Part shown: positions 21,307 through 33,560 of the stretch, one piece after another
Position numbering within the stretch: the first letter of the stretch is position 1
Layout of the letters: each line of letters opens with the position of its first letter
Assembly (NCBI GenBank): GCA_036346355.1
Contig: JAYEVF010000098.1
Span: 36,001-100,000, forward strand
Length of the DNA stretch: 64,000 bases
Direction of reading: 5' to 3'
DNA from: Rhipidocladum racemiflorum
Lineage: Eukaryota; Streptophyta; Magnoliopsida; Poales; Poaceae
Notes under the pieces: generated by a model
Told to the model about the DNA's origin: nothing
The model's input: the letters and a program-made list of their open reading frames with translations, nothing else
The model's database searches: none
Position numbers and translations under genes: made by a program

Positions 21307-22005
21307 CGCCTCCAAGAGAGGAGAGATCGTGGTTGCTCCATAGACGAGCACCACTGTTTTTAGGTCAGCAGGTCTGGTCCACGGGATCTCTGAAGAGAAG
21401 GATGCTTCTCATGCTACTTCGGCCTCAAAGGCGAAGTATACATGCACCTTCTGTCAGAAGGATGGACACCTGGTTGACTTCTGTTTCAGACACACCAAGA
21501 TCACTCGGTGTGAGCGTGTTAGTGCCCTTAGGGGTATTCAAGGTCATCCCCAGACTCTGAGTGCTTCTAAGGCACACACGGCTTCTAGGCAGGTTTCACA
21601 GTTGCATATTTTTGGACAGTGTATGGGGATTGGTTTTCAGGCTTCTTCTTCTGGTTTTCGCCCCAGAGCTGTTCCGAGTCAGTCTTTCCGCCGTCCTTAT
21701 GATATTCCTCATTTTCCCCGTCGAGGTGGATATCAGCAGTGTGAGCTTACTTCCTCCAGCAGGAGGTTTGAGCGGTGTGTTCTAGATGATCTGGCCTTTG
21801 CACGCCGGCAGACCAACCCGGCACCTACTCCCAGACGTTCTCTGGGTATGTCTATGATTTCGTGAGAGTTGAGTCTAGGAGAGGCGCTAGATTGCATTCT
21901 ATCGCTTCCTTTGATCGCTTCTACTTCTGCTCAGGTGACTCAGTATTGTGTTCCTAGATCAGCCTTGATCTGTCCTGGTACTGAGACATCTACCTTTCGC
22001 TCTCA
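21307..22005 (+). pseudogene. gag: Gag C-terminal part of Copia B, second zinc knuckle
   Basis: The sequence continues Gag after the solo LTR. KAKYTCTFCQKDGHLVDFCF includes a full second knuckle CTFCQKDGHLVDFC at 21443-21484, then an Arg/Ser-rich tail (RPRAVPSQSFRRPYDIPHF, 21602-21865). At least one frameshift lies between 21500 and 21610. Copia C has the equivalent knuckle at 54213-54254. Confidence 0.85.
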
Positions 22006-22193
22006 TTGATTCAGCTTCGTGGGACAGGGAAGGGGGAGGTTTGGATCGTAGACTCCGGCTGTTCACGTCATATGACCGGAGACTCCCGTTGGTTTTCTTC
22101 CCTAGTCCGAGCTCCCGATGATGAGGTGATCACTTTTGGGGATGCTGCATCAGGTAGAGTCATCGCTAAAGGTACCGTTTGCATTAATGATTA
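22006..22193 (+). pseudogene. pol: Copia B protease, start only
   Basis: WIVDSGCSRHMTGDSRWF carries the Copia protease catalytic D-S-G and the following HMTG. VITFGDAASGRVIAKGTV then matches the Copia C sequence near 54605-54655. The frame stops at 22193 and pol text ends there. Confidence 0.9.
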
Positions 22194-22479
22194 GCTTCTT
22201 TCTGTAACTCATAGTGATCCATATGGCATATCTTGAGGGGGGAGCTGACTTGTACTATATGTTTATATTCAACATTTCCTCTTTCTTCTTTCTGGGTATC
22301 TTTGGGATAGTTTTCATTTGGTTGAGTCCTCTTTACCTAGACTTCTGGCATGCCTCGGCATGGACCTCTCACCTTATGCTTTAGGGTGCTAATCTTCTCT
22401 TCTTCTCGGTTGAGCTCACTCACAGTCTTTTAGGCCTAGCAGGTGTTGGGCCCCCTGGGTAGACAGGGGTCTGTGTTTG
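22194..22479 (+). other. Copia B sequence after a large pol deletion
   Basis: Protease text gives way to noncoding sequence with a 'cttgaggggggagctgac' purine run, as found in SIRE 3' regions. Integrase, RT and RNase H (about 3 kb) are absent. No gene seen. The segment is followed by a solo Gypsy LTR. Confidence 0.75.
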
Positions 22480-25400
22480 TGTCGGGACCCCGAATTTGCA
22501 AATCCGGACCCTCTGTGTATTCAGCACTAGTCCAGGAACGCGCTAGTGCACACAGTCTTAACATTGGTAAATATCACAATCATACCATCGATATTATCAA
22601 AGTACTTTTTTTAAATAACCAAAGTGGTTACTCGACCTTATGGCCAAGTTACAAATGTATGCCTCGCAAGGCGAAACTTATTCAGAGAAAAATAATAGCA
22701 GCGGAAAATCAAATAGCTTCGTGGCGCCATCCAGTATACCACAGGCAATCGATCGGGCTCGCATCCCTAAGTAGACGGATCCTCTTGGAGTTCCTCCTCC
22801 AAAGTGGCGTAATCTCCTCTTCAACTGATATTGTGTTGAGGCAAGGGTGAGTACTCGGTACTCGACAAGTCATGCTGAGAATGCGAGGCTAATATACTAT
22901 ATGCATGGCTTGGTACAAAGGAATAGCTCAAGGTATATTTGCAGATGCAGCATTTGAAAAGTAATATAAGTAGATTCGAAAGCGAGAGAAATAAGTAAAG
23001 CATAAATAACTTTTCAGAAATTTAATAAACATTTTCCCCATCCTAAACCACATTTCTATCATCTTCATTACTAAACCAAACCAACCTTTCAAATCCAAGT
23101 TATTTTCGTAAAGTCTAACCCTTGACTGTAATCCCGAGCATTGTCCAAAGATCGTGGACTCGGCTATTTAAATAGATTCTACACTCTGCAGAGGTTATGC
23201 ACTTTACCCACAAGATACAAGTCAAACACCACAAAGGCGAAGTTCCGTAATAAAGCCTTTCTAAGCCTCAAACAACACAGGTGGTCCTCTCCTGGTTCGT
23301 GCTCTACACCATCCCTTCCCTTAGCCAAGGCGAAGTATGGGACCAACACACCGTTAGATGGGTATCGGCCCACGACCACGATCGCTCCCCGCACAATCAC
23401 ACAAACGGTGTAATTGACACCCTGAGGCTCCACAAGTGAGTCCTTAGCGACTTAGTCAACTAGGGCCGTCCCATTCCAGCCATGTGGTTGCAAGTATGAC
23501 CCAGTTCAAAGGCTTGCAAGGTTAAGTCCTTAGAGTGACCAGGGCAAGACTACCCGAAGAACCAAATCAACATCCCCAGTGCCACACTGGCCCACCTGAT
23601 CATTCTTGCCACATGCCCCGGTCGAAAACTATTTATCAAAACCCCAGTTGATTACCAAGCACCACGTGCTATCAACATCACATGATACCTTTCCAAAACA
23701 GGTTCAATATATCATTAAGTCAATATTAACATTTGATTGTCCAAAACCATGTCATGAGCACGTAGGTGTCTAAGCAAAGATACTACAACGGTCTAAAACC
23801 CATGTTGGCAATTTGATTATGTCCAACTAGTAAACCACAACTAGGGTGACAAGGGTCATGGCACATACTTAAATAATCAAGGTGTCATACAGCAAATTGG
23901 TATTTATCTAACCCCCATGTTTAAACAAAGTATCTTTCTAATTGATCTAGCATGCAATAGTTTAAATCAAAATAGATTTCGAAATAGGATCAACATGGTC
24001 AAAGCACAACTTGCCTTCAAAAAGTACTTGCTCTTGGTCTTGAGTTGGATCCTGAGTTAATACTTCTCCTTTGAATCCTTCCGGTACTTCAACGTCTACT
24101 CGTAAAGCGTGCAAATAGCAAATACACAAATAAACACTAGGCAAAAAGTGTCCAAACAACCAAATAAAATCCACAAACAGAAAGAACATAATTTTATGGA
24201 TTTTTAGAAACTGGAATCGTCAAATTTGGAGTTAAAACGCAAAAGTTATGATTATTTAAAGTTTAAATAATCAATTAAATAATTTTGCAAAGAAAAACTT
24301 TAGTCTAAAAATTAAATAAAATTCATATTTAGGTAGATCTCAATTTTATACAAATTTAGAAATTTGAATCACTCAAATCGGAGTTGAAACGCAAAAGTTA
24401 TAAGCGTTTGAAGTTTGAATCTAAATTTGAATCAATATTTCGAATTAATAAATCATTTTCTTTTCGAAATTAATTATTGCGTCGGCATGGACACGTGGCG
24501 GCCTGTGATTGGTCCACGATGACGCTGGCGTCACCACCGAACGGGTTCGTGATGACGCTCATGTCGACGCCAAGATGACACGTGGCACCACCGGGTGCTA
24601 CCACGCGTGTCCGGCCCATGGATCGGGTCCACGGGCAACCGCGGGTCCACGGTGGATCCGGTACACGGCGTCTGATCGGCCCGACATGCGGGCCCGCCTG
24701 TCAGGGCACGCGCCTCCAGCGATGCGGTGGCCTGGCTACGTGGCACGATCCGAGCCGTTCGATTCGGATCGAGCGGTTGAGATTGGATCCAATCCACCAC
24801 AACGTGGATTTCGTTGCGATGGCGTGGACGAGCGAGGGCCGTTGGATTTTGATCCAGCGGTTGAGATCTAACCTGGTTCTACAGGTTGGGGCGCGCGTGG
24901 CTAACCTGGACCGTTGGATGAAGATCCGACGGCTATCCGAGCTCGGCGGCGATGGCGGCGGGCCGGCGCCGGGTTTGGCCGGAGAGGAAGGAGACGACCT
25001 TCGCAGCGTTTCTTCGCGATTCCGGTGAGATGAAGTGTGCGCCAGTGTTCGTCTGCTCCTGGAAGTCCAAATCCGTCTTCGGTTTCGACGAGCGGCCCGG
25101 TTTCTTGCGGCGGAGAACGAAGAACACACAGCCGGTATTCTTGACTTGGCGAGCAATAGCGGCTAGACGGTGGGGATCCTAGCGGCGCGAGCTAGGGTTT
25201 CGGGACGGCGTGGGATGGCGTTCCTCGGGCACCGATCCTCTTTAAATAGGCTAGGTTTCCGAATCCAACACGGCGGAGGAGATGAACAGCCTCGGCCGGA
25301 AATTGGAACGAGCACGATGCACGAGAGCCGTGACACGCGTGTCATGATCCACGGTTCCGATTCGAATCAAGCGCTACGCATCTACTCGGTCACCCACGGC

Positions 25401-25859
25401 CCGACCCGCAGCGGCCGTTGGATCTTGATCCAACGGTCGCAGAGCTAGGGTTTCGGCCGACACGGTTGGGTTCAAACGTGGTTCGAGTTGGGTTCGGGTC
25501 GGACTCGAGCTCGGGTTCGACTCGGGCTCGGTCGGATGAACAGTACAAACCCACTCGCATTTTCCAGCGATTTAATATTTAAAATAATTCCCAGTAATTC
25601 ATTTAATTCATTAAAAATAGCAAATGACTCAGAAAAATTCCAGAAAAATTCTGGAAAATATTTTGGATTATTTTGGACTCAAATAAAATATTTCCAACAA
25701 AATTTTATTTGCAAAATTAAATTCTTTAATTATTTCAAAATGGAATAAATTCAAATAAATTCCAAATAAATCCAAATAAATTCCAGTAAATTCCAAAAAT
25801 TCACCAAAGTGCCAAATCACACATGAATTTAATAAAAGCAAAATTTTTGGGGTGTTACA
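22480..25859 (-). repeat. Solo Gypsy (chromovirus) LTR inside Copia B
   Basis: 3,380 bp from TGTCGGGACC to GGGGTGTTACA, homologous to the LTRs of Gypsy A and D. It is flanked by GTTTG at 22475-22479 and 25860-25864. No internal genes follow and Copia B sequence resumes. Orientation is minus by analogy with A and D; a TATTTAAAG promoter-like motif reads on the minus strand near 25237-25245. A perfect 22-bp palindrome core lies at 25415-25436. Confidence 0.94.
25415..25436. other. Perfect CCGTTGGATC palindrome in Gypsy LTR
   Basis: CCGTTGGATC, two bases (TT), then the exact reverse complement GATCCAACGG. The same palindrome lies at 38283-38304 and, with CC spacer, at 38867-38888; one-mismatch copies lie at 15494-15515 and 29109-29130. 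Confidence 0.95.
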
Positions 25860-25864
25860 GTTTG

Positions 25865-26634
25865 CTCCTAGGTTAGAGTTGGAGATGTAGCTTTCCTATA
25901 TAAGTCAAATGGGGAATGTGAGAGCGAGTCTGAGTGTTAGTGTTTCTCTTCATCTTATCTATGCTCATAGATTACCCATTTGTCAGTTTCTTGATTCCTT
26001 CTTCTCATTTTTGTCCTTCTGGTTTCAGTTGAGTTCAATTCGTCTTTTTGGAATCTAAAATTGCTAGTAACTCAACTTGAATCAGATTTTGTGCGACTCA
26101 CTTGTTGAGGGGGAGCTTGGAATTGATTCTCTTGCATTGCATATAGACTTGTTTTTCATCTATGAGCTTTGTCTATTATGTAATTGATAAAATTGAGATA
26201 TGTTGCACCTAGCTACTTTTCTGAAGATATTTGCTAATCTAGGTCATATCCAATTTGGTATATCATGTGAAACTAGCCAACATTTTAAATTGAGCTTTCC
26301 TGAAAACTTGATGAAACTTGGCTTTTACTTGCTATATTTCTTCACTAGATGCTTATGCCATGCTTATTGAAATAGTGGGTTTCTACTAGAGTCCCTAGAG
26401 CAACTTGGGTCAGCTACATTGTTTCATTCTAGAATCCTCAACAATGCTCATGAATCTAAGTGCTGAAAATACAAATTGACTCTTTTATGCTAAAATTGAA
26501 CTCAACACTCTTCATTCACGAGACTGCTTCCCATTGCACTTGGGATGAACTTGAAATGAAGTGTGTATGACCAAAACCACTCTTTTAAGCTTCTTGGTTG
26601 AGATGGTTGCTAATGGCTTGAGTCAATACACTGA
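25865..26634 (+). other. Noncoding 3' region of Copia B, first part
   Basis: About 770 bases of T-rich sequence with a 'cttgttgagggggagcttgg' purine run, typical of the long region between RNase H and 3' LTR in SIRE elements. SIRE elements can carry an env-like frame here; I see no open frame supporting one. Confidence 0.7.
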
Positions 26635-26639
26635 AAAAT

Positions 26640-29600
26640 TGTCGGGACCCCGAATTTGCAAATCCGGACCCTCTGTGTATTCAACACTAGTCCAGGAACG
26701 CGCTAGTGCACACAGTCTTAACATCGGTAAATATCACAATCATACCACTCGATACTAATAAAGTACTTTATTTAATAGTCAAACTGGGTACTTGACCTTA
26801 TGGTCAAGTCACAAATGTACGCCTCGCAGGGCGAAACTTATTAAGAGAGAAATAGTAGCAGCGGAAAATCAAAGAAGGTAACATCGTGGCGCCATCCAGT
26901 ATACCACAGGCAATCGATCGGGCTCGCTTCCTACGTGAGCGGATCCTCTTGGAGCTCCTCCTCCAAAGCCGTGTAGTCTCCTCTTCAACTGTGTTGTATT
27001 ATGGCAAGGGTGAGTACTTGGTACTCAGCAAGTCATGCACAGAATGCAAAGCTAACATACTATATGCATGGCTTAGTACAAAGGAATAGCTCAAGGTATA
27101 TTTGCAGAAAAAGATTTGAAAAGTAGCATAAGTAGATTCAAAGCAGTAAAAACAAGTAAAGCTTAAATAACTTTTCAAGAAGTTTGAGTAAACATTTTTC
27201 CCATCCTAAACCACATTTCCATCAACGTCATCTTTGATCCAACCCAACTTTTCAAACCAAGTTATTTTTGGAGAAAATCTAACCCTTGACTGTAATTCCC
27301 GGCGATGTCCAATACCGCGGACACGGCTTATTCGAATAGATTCTAAACTCTGCAGAGGTTATGCACTTTACCCACAAGATACAGTCAAACACCACAAAGG
27401 CGAAGTTTCAGAACAAAGTCTTTCTAAACCTCTAACAATACAAGTGGTCCTTCCAGGTTATTGCACACTAACCCTTCCCTTAGCTAAGGCGAAGTCTAGG
27501 CCAATCAACTGCTAGATGGGTACCTGGCCTCACCAGACGCCCCGCATAACTTACACAAAGGGTGTAGTTGACCTCCTGAGGTCCCACAGTGCGTTATTAG
27601 CAACTTAGTCAACTAGGTCCGTCCCATTACAGACATGTGGTTGCACGTTAGACCCAGTTCAAAGGCTTGCAAGGTTAAGTCCTTAGGGTGACCAGGGCAA
27701 GACTACCCGAAGAACCAAATCAACACTCCCAATGCCACAATCTGCCCACTGATTACTCTTGCCACATGCCCTGGCCGAAATCGCTTATCAAACCCCAGTT
27801 GATTACCATGCACCACGTGCCATCAACATCACATGATACTTTTCCAAAACAGGTTCAATATGTCATTAAGTCAATATTACCATTTGATTGTCCAAAATCA
27901 TGTCATGAGCACGTAGTAGGTCTAAGCAGTATACTACAACGGTCTAAACCCATGTTGGCAAGTTAATAATGTCCAACTAGTAAACCACAACTAGGGTGAC
28001 AAGGGGTCATGGCACATACTTAAATAATCAAGGTGTCATACAAAGAAATTGGTACTTATCTAATCCCCATGTTTAAATAAAGTATTTTCTATTTGAATTA
28101 GCATGCAATAGTTTAAATCAAAATAGATTTCGAAATAGGATCAACATGGTCAAAGCACAACTTGCCTTCAAAAAGTACTTGTTCTTGGTCTTGAGTTGGA
28201 TCCTGAGTCAATACTTCTCCTTCGAATCCTTCCCAAGACTTCAACGCTCTATTCGTAAAGCGTGCAAATAGCAAATACACGAATAAACAATAGGCAAAAA
28301 GTGTCCAAACATCCAAATAAAATCCATAAACAGAGAGAACATAATTTTATGAGTTTTTAGAAACTGGAATCGTCAAATTTGGAGTTAAGACGCAAAAGTT
28401 ATGATTATTTAAAGTTTAAATAATCAATTAAATAATTTTGCAGAGAAAAACTTTAGTCCAAAAATTAAATAAAATTCATATTTAGGTAGATCTCAATTTT
28501 ATACAAATTTAGAAATTTGAATCACTCAAATCGGAGTTGAAACGCAAAAGTTATAAGCGTTTGAAGTTTGAATCAAAATCTGAAATCATTATTTCGAATT
28601 AATAAATCATTTTCTTTTTCGGAAATTAATTATTGCGTCAGCATGGACACGTGGCAGCACTGGATTGGTCTGCTGACGTCAGCCGGTCCATGGACTCGGT
28701 CCACACTCGGCTCGGGTCTACCGTGGACCCGGTCCACGGCTCACGTGAGACTGACATGTGGGACCACTCGGGTGACGTCATCGCTGACGTCAGCGGGGCT
28801 CAGCCACGGTCTTGGCAGTGGGACCCACCGGCGACGCGTCATGGGTGACATCATGGTGCGATTCACGGCTAAGCCGGCCGACACGCGGGCCCGGCGTGTC
28901 GCTGACCACACCTGCCAGCGTGGCGCGGCGGCTTCGGCTTCCCGACACGCGTGGCACGATCGTGTCCTTTGATTTGAAATTCAATGGCCGCGATTAGATC
29001 CAGGGTTAACACGTTGAAACTACTCGATGATCGTGGGCCGTTCGATCTAGATCGGACGGTCCAGATCTAATCCTACAATACCACTACTACGGCACGTGGT
29101 GATCGTGGCCGCTGGATCTTGATCCAACGGTCCCGCATCTAATCGGAGTTTGGAAACACGTGAACTCACTCTCAACCGCACGATCAAGATCGGACGGCGC
29201 ACGCAGCTTCGCGAGGTCGATGGCGACGCCGGAGCCTGCAGCAACCGTGAGACGGAGACGACGACGAGCCCGACGGCTGCCGCTGGTCGCCCGGCTGGAG
29301 TGAGAGGTACCTGCAGTGCGCCTTGACTTGAGGACTCCGGAACTGGGCTCCAACTCGGCGGAAGACGGCGAACGGCGGCGGAATGAAGCAGCAACCGCTG
29401 CGGGGAGAGAGAGAACTCCGGCGAGCAATTGCGAGGTGACGGCGGCGGATAAGGCTCCGGGAGTTGGGGAAGACGATACGCACGGGTCAGGCGATCCTTG
29501 GGCAACGATCCACGCCTTAAATACCGGCGCGGACGTCGAGATCCACTCGGTTTCATGGCGGAGCTTGCAGACGGCGGCGGAGTCCGCTCGAACACGGTGA

Positions 29601-30135
29601 GGTGACGTGGACGCACGATGGCCGCCCACGCGGGCGCGATCAGCCGCCGAGATTGGCTCACACGCGAACGGATCCGACCGACTCAGGCTCGAGCCGATGC
29701 GGTCCAATCCGACCGTTGATCCCGATCCAACGGTCGGGATCGATTGGATTAGGAGTGGGTTTGGTCGAGTCGATCGCTCGGTCGGACTCGAGTCCGACTC
29801 GTTCGACTCGGTCGGATGAACAAGATCGACCGAGTTGAATTTCCAACGATTTAATATTTAAAATAATTCCCGATAATTCATTTAATTCATTAAAATAGCA
29901 AATGACTCGAGAAAAATTCTAGAAAATTCTGAAAATATTTTGGATCATTTTGGACTCAAATAAAATATTTCCAACAAAATTTTATTTGCAAAGTTTAATT
30001 CTTTAATTAATTCAAAATGGAATAAATTCAAATAAATTCCAAATAAATCCAAATAAATTTCAGAAAATTCCAAAAATTCACCAAAGTGCCAAATCACACA
30101 TGAATTTAAGGAAAGCAAAATTTTGGGGTGTTACA
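26640..30135 (-). repeat. 3' LTR of Gypsy D
   Basis: Runs from TGTCGGGACC to GGGGTGTTACA on the + strand; it is the 3' LTR because the purine tract (minus AAGGGGGGAGG) abuts it at 30136. It matches the LTR at 35804-39298 closely, with small indels and a more diverged GC-rich part (about 28830-28960 versus 37980-38130). Confidence 0.95.
28671..28860. promoter_or_regulatory. ACGT-core (TGACGTCA) cluster in the Gypsy D 3' LTR
   Basis: GCTGACGTCAGC twice and GTGACGTCAT once, with G-box-like ACACGTGGC nearby at about 28648. Two further sites of the sister LTR are mutated here. ACGT cores of this kind bind plant bZIP factors; use in this LTR is inference. Confidence 0.55.
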
Positions 30136-30150
30136 AACCTCCCCCCTTAA
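30136..30150 (-). other. Polypurine tract of Gypsy D
   Basis: On the minus strand TTAAGGGGGGAGGTT directly precedes the 3' LTR start TGTAACACCCC. It is the plus-strand DNA primer site. Confidence 0.9.
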
Positions 30151-30620
30151 TAGAATCTCGTCCCCCGAGATTCAGGCTCACTACATAATAGGTTTGGAAA
30201 CTCTTTCTTCAAATCCTCTTCACAGCTCCCAAGTCGCTTCGCTTTCTTCATGGTTGCTCCATCGAACTCTACAGAACGGGTTGACTTGTTTCTAGTTTCT
30301 CGATCCATTGTGTCTAGAATCCTCACTGATGCTCCTTATAAGTCAAATCCTCTTGCAACTCAATTGACTCTAGCGGCGTCTGCTCCTCAGAACTCGGAGA
30401 CACTTCTTCAACTCAGGACACATGGAATACATCATGCACTCCGCCAACGATCGTGGAAACTCCACTGGTAAGCAACCGCCTACTACGGCTAATCTTAAAT
30501 GGTCCAACATAGCAGGGTGCAGTTTCCCTTTCGCATGGAACCTCTTAACTCCCGAGGCGTAACTCGAGGTATACAAAGTCTTCCTGCTCAAAACTCAAGT
30601 CCTCGCGACGATTGTCAAGA
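30151..30620 (-). pseudogene. pol: Integrase C-terminus and chromodomain remnant of Gypsy D
   Basis: On the minus strand, KRFHAKGKLHPAM (about 30550-30510) matches the Gypsy integrase C-terminal barrel, and ELKKCLR its end. Then VRWSNHEESEATWEL (about 30290-30240) is the chromodomain signature, followed after one shift by EEDLKKEFPNLL and a tail running to the purine tract. Chromodomains steer integration to marked chromatin. Several frameshifts separate these pieces. Confidence 0.78.
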
Positions 30621-31430
30621 TAACTCTTCTCACGAGATTGGGCGATCTTCAACCTTTCCCTAATCATGGCGACCGCTTCTTCAAATTCTCTTGAAGAATA
30701 TCAGGCCCAAAGACACGGCGCTCGCCGGTCTCATTCCAATTCAATGGCGTCCGACAGGTCGACCATACAAGGCCTCAAAAGGTGACATCGTAAACTAGCC
30801 TCGATAACTATTGTTGTAATCGAACTCGGCATACGGCAAACTCTTATCCCAAGAGGTAGCATAAGCCAATGCATAAGCTCTTAACATATCCTCCAGAATC
30901 GATTGACTCTTTCTGTGCATCCATCCGTCTGTGGATGATAAGTCGTATCAAGTTCAAAGCGGGTTCCCATGGCTTCATGCAACTTATTCCGTAACCTTGA
31001 GGTAAATTGGGTACCTCTCGTCTGATACAATCCTCTTTGGCACTCCGTGCAAACAGACAATCCTGATCATGTACAATTCTGCTAATTTATCTCCCGAGTA
31101 AGTGGTCTTCACGGGATAAAATGGGCTACTTTAGTCAAGCGATCCACTATAACCCATATGGAGTCGTAACCTCCTTGAGTCTTCTAAGCAAACCGGTAAT
31201 GAAATCCATTCCGATTTCCTCCCACTTCCACTCAGGTATTTTCAGTAATTTGTAGCAATCCTGCCGGGTCTCTCGATGCATTGCCTTGACTCTCTGGCAT
31301 ACGCCGCACAATGCAACATGCTCGGCAACTTCACGTTTCATACTCGGCCACTGCATCTCTCCTTCAGATCCTCGATACATCTTGGCGCTTCGGGATGAAT
31401 TGAGTACTTGAGTCATGGGCTTCTTCCGTA
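30621..31430 (-). pseudogene. pol: Gypsy D integrase, zinc finger and core
   Basis: A minus-strand frame at 31416-31147 shows MYRGSEGEMQWPSMKREV, the zinc-finger cysteines CGVCQRVKA, and PEWKWEEIGMDFITGL with the first core aspartate. Farther along, SDERYP-like text (about 31025) and TYHPQTDG/ERVNR-like text (about 30900) mark the other acidic positions in shifted frames. Residues are degenerate and indels frequent. Confidence 0.82.
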
Positions 31431-32480
31431 ATCGATTGCTTTAACTCCTTCTTGTTAGGCACACAAATGCGATCCTTCATCCACAACGTGCCTTGCTCAT
31501 CCAACTTGAAGTCCTCTCGCCTTGCCTTCCTCCTTGATGAACTTAACTCCTGCGGATCTTGTCATCATCCTTCATCCTTCTCGGATCTCGATCCTCTAGG
31601 TAGGCTTTACTTCTAATGCGGCCAAGAATCCGCTAGGTACCACCTCAATCTTCATTTTACGAAAATCCTCACATAACTCATCCCGACTTGTGGCTAGCAA
31701 CGCACTCACGGTATGGCTTTTCCGACTCGAGCATCGGCTACTACGTTGGCCTTCCCGGATGGTAATGGATTCCAACATTATAGTCCTTGATCAACTCTAA
31801 CCATCTCCTCTCGCCTCATGTTCATCCGATCGGGTGAATATGTACTTAAGGCTCTTATGATCCGTATATACTTCACATCTGTTTCCAATCAGATAGTGAC
31901 GCCATATCTTCAAAGCATGCACTAAGGTAGCTAACTCTAGGTCATGTGTCGGATAATTTTTCTCATGCGGCCTCAACTGCCTTGATGCATAAGTTTACTT
32001 ACCTTTCCATTCTGCATCGGACAAAGACACATCCAAGTCCTTGGCGCGATGCGTCACAATAAATATCGAAGCTTTGAGCAACATCCGTAGAACTAACACC
32101 GGTCTTGATGTCAATCGCTTCTTCACCTCCTGAAATCCTTTCTCACATTCTCAAGGCGTCCATGCAAACTTCTTTTCCTTCTTCAGCAATTGCGTAAGAG
32201 GTTTCGCAATTGTCGAGAAGCCTTCGATGAAACGGCGGTAGTATCCTGCCATTCCAAGGAAACTCCGAATGGGTCACGGTCTTGGTGCTCCCAATGTAAC
32301 ACGACTTCTACTTTGCTTGGATCTACGGCGACTCTTCATGCGGTCATTACATGTCCAAGAAACTCCACCTTGTCCTTCCAAAAATCACACTTGCTGAACT
32401 TGGCGAAAAGTTGCTGTTCCTCGCCTTTTCCAAAACTCGCCTTAAGTGTCGGCATGTTCATCCTCCGCTTTGGAGTAGAT
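31431..32480 (-). pseudogene. pol: Gypsy D RNase H region
   Basis: Degenerate minus-strand sequence between RT and integrase. Recognisable pieces include ELIKDYNVGIHYHPGKANVV (near 31800-31740), the conserved end of Gypsy RNase H, and text corresponding to TDAS near 32060. Most of the domain is scrambled by single-base indels. Confidence 0.65.
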
Positions 32481-33175
32481 TAGAATATCATCTATGAACA
32501 CGACGACAAACTTGTCCAAATATTCCATGAACACCTTATTCATCATATTCATGAAATAAAGTGGCGCGTTAAATCGATCCAAAGGACATAATCAGAAACT
32601 CGTAATGTCCATATCTTGACGAATGCGATCTTGAATATCTTCCGATCGGATCTTCAATCGATGGTATCCCGATCTCGAGATCAATCTTGGAGAAAACTCC
32701 GGCTCCTCTCACCTGATCAAACAAATCATCAATCCTGGGTAGCGGACACTTATTCTTCACGGTGACTTCATTGAGTGCACGGTAGTCGATGCACATCCTG
32801 AAACTTCCGTCCTTTTTCTTGACAAACAAAAGCGGGTGCTCCCCACGGCGACGAGCTCGGCCTGATAAATCCTTTCTCCATTAACTCTTCTAGCTGTTTC
32901 TTCATCTCAACCAACTCCTCGGTGGACATCCGATAGGGTCTCTTTGCTATCGGTCTTTGTACTGTACAAGCTCTATCACAAACTCTATGTCCCCTGTCAG
33001 CGGCATACCAGGTAGATCTTCGTGGAAAAACATCTGGGTACTCATTCACTACGGAGACATCCTCTATGATGATTGTCTTGGCATCGTTAACCATCAACTG
33101 TCCTTCTCTAAGCAGTAGCTTGAAATTCCACTTTCTTTCCACAAGGGCTCTCAATCGAGATAGTCCTTCGTCCAC
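32481..33175 (-). pseudogene. pol: Gypsy D reverse transcriptase
   Basis: A minus-strand frame at 33175-32768 holds NEYPDVFP, PIAKRPYRMS, LEELMEKGFIRPSSSPWGAP. A second frame (32829-32569) holds VKKKDGSFRMCIDYRALN, CPLPRIDDLFDQV, GVFSKIDLEIG and YEFLIMSFG. The catalytic FIDD motif is readable at 32498-32487. At least three frameshifts interrupt the domain. RT order and text are typical of chromoviruses. Confidence 0.92.
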
Positions 33176-33560
33176 AATCCAATACGGCCTTGTGCTTGGA
33201 TAACCAATCCATTCCCAATATGATGTCTAAGGTCCGGGTTTCCAAAATAATAAGGTTTGCTAGGAATTCTATTCCATCTATTAGTATTCTCACCGGAACA
33301 TCCTACTTTCGTTCGGAGTTCGGAACCAGGGTTTGAACTAAAAGCATGCATCTAAGTCTTGCAATCCTCAAATCATTTCTAGTAGCAAAGCCTTGCGTAA
33401 ACAAACGAATGCGAAGCTCCGTAATCAAACAAAAGCTAAGTGTATCGAGTTAACAAGTAACTTACCCAAGATGACGTCAGAGCATTCGCAAAGGCATCTG
33501 CGGTGACATGGTTGACTCGGCCTCTCACCACGGCCTGGGGGTGTGGCTCCTGGTCTTTGG
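33176..33560 (-). pseudogene. pol: Gypsy D protease and protease-RT linker
   Basis: DVILGKLLVNSI (about 33480-33440) begins the protease but the active-site segment is frameshifted. The linker RILIDGIEFLANLIILE / DIILGMDWLSKHKAVLDCG is clear at 33293-33180. The same linker, more decayed, is seen in Gypsy A at 7400-7580. Confidence 0.8.

Noticed and set aside
25865..26634. Env-like third gene of SIRE elements
   Set aside because: The position is right but no open frame, signal peptide or membrane segment could be supported, here or at 39304-40202.
28568..29838. Frames up to 206 codons in the Gypsy LTR (also 38220-39046 and 24509-25156)
   Set aside because: Several frames are open at once on both strands in GC-rich DNA; homologous LTRs do not keep the same frames. 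Treated as chance.
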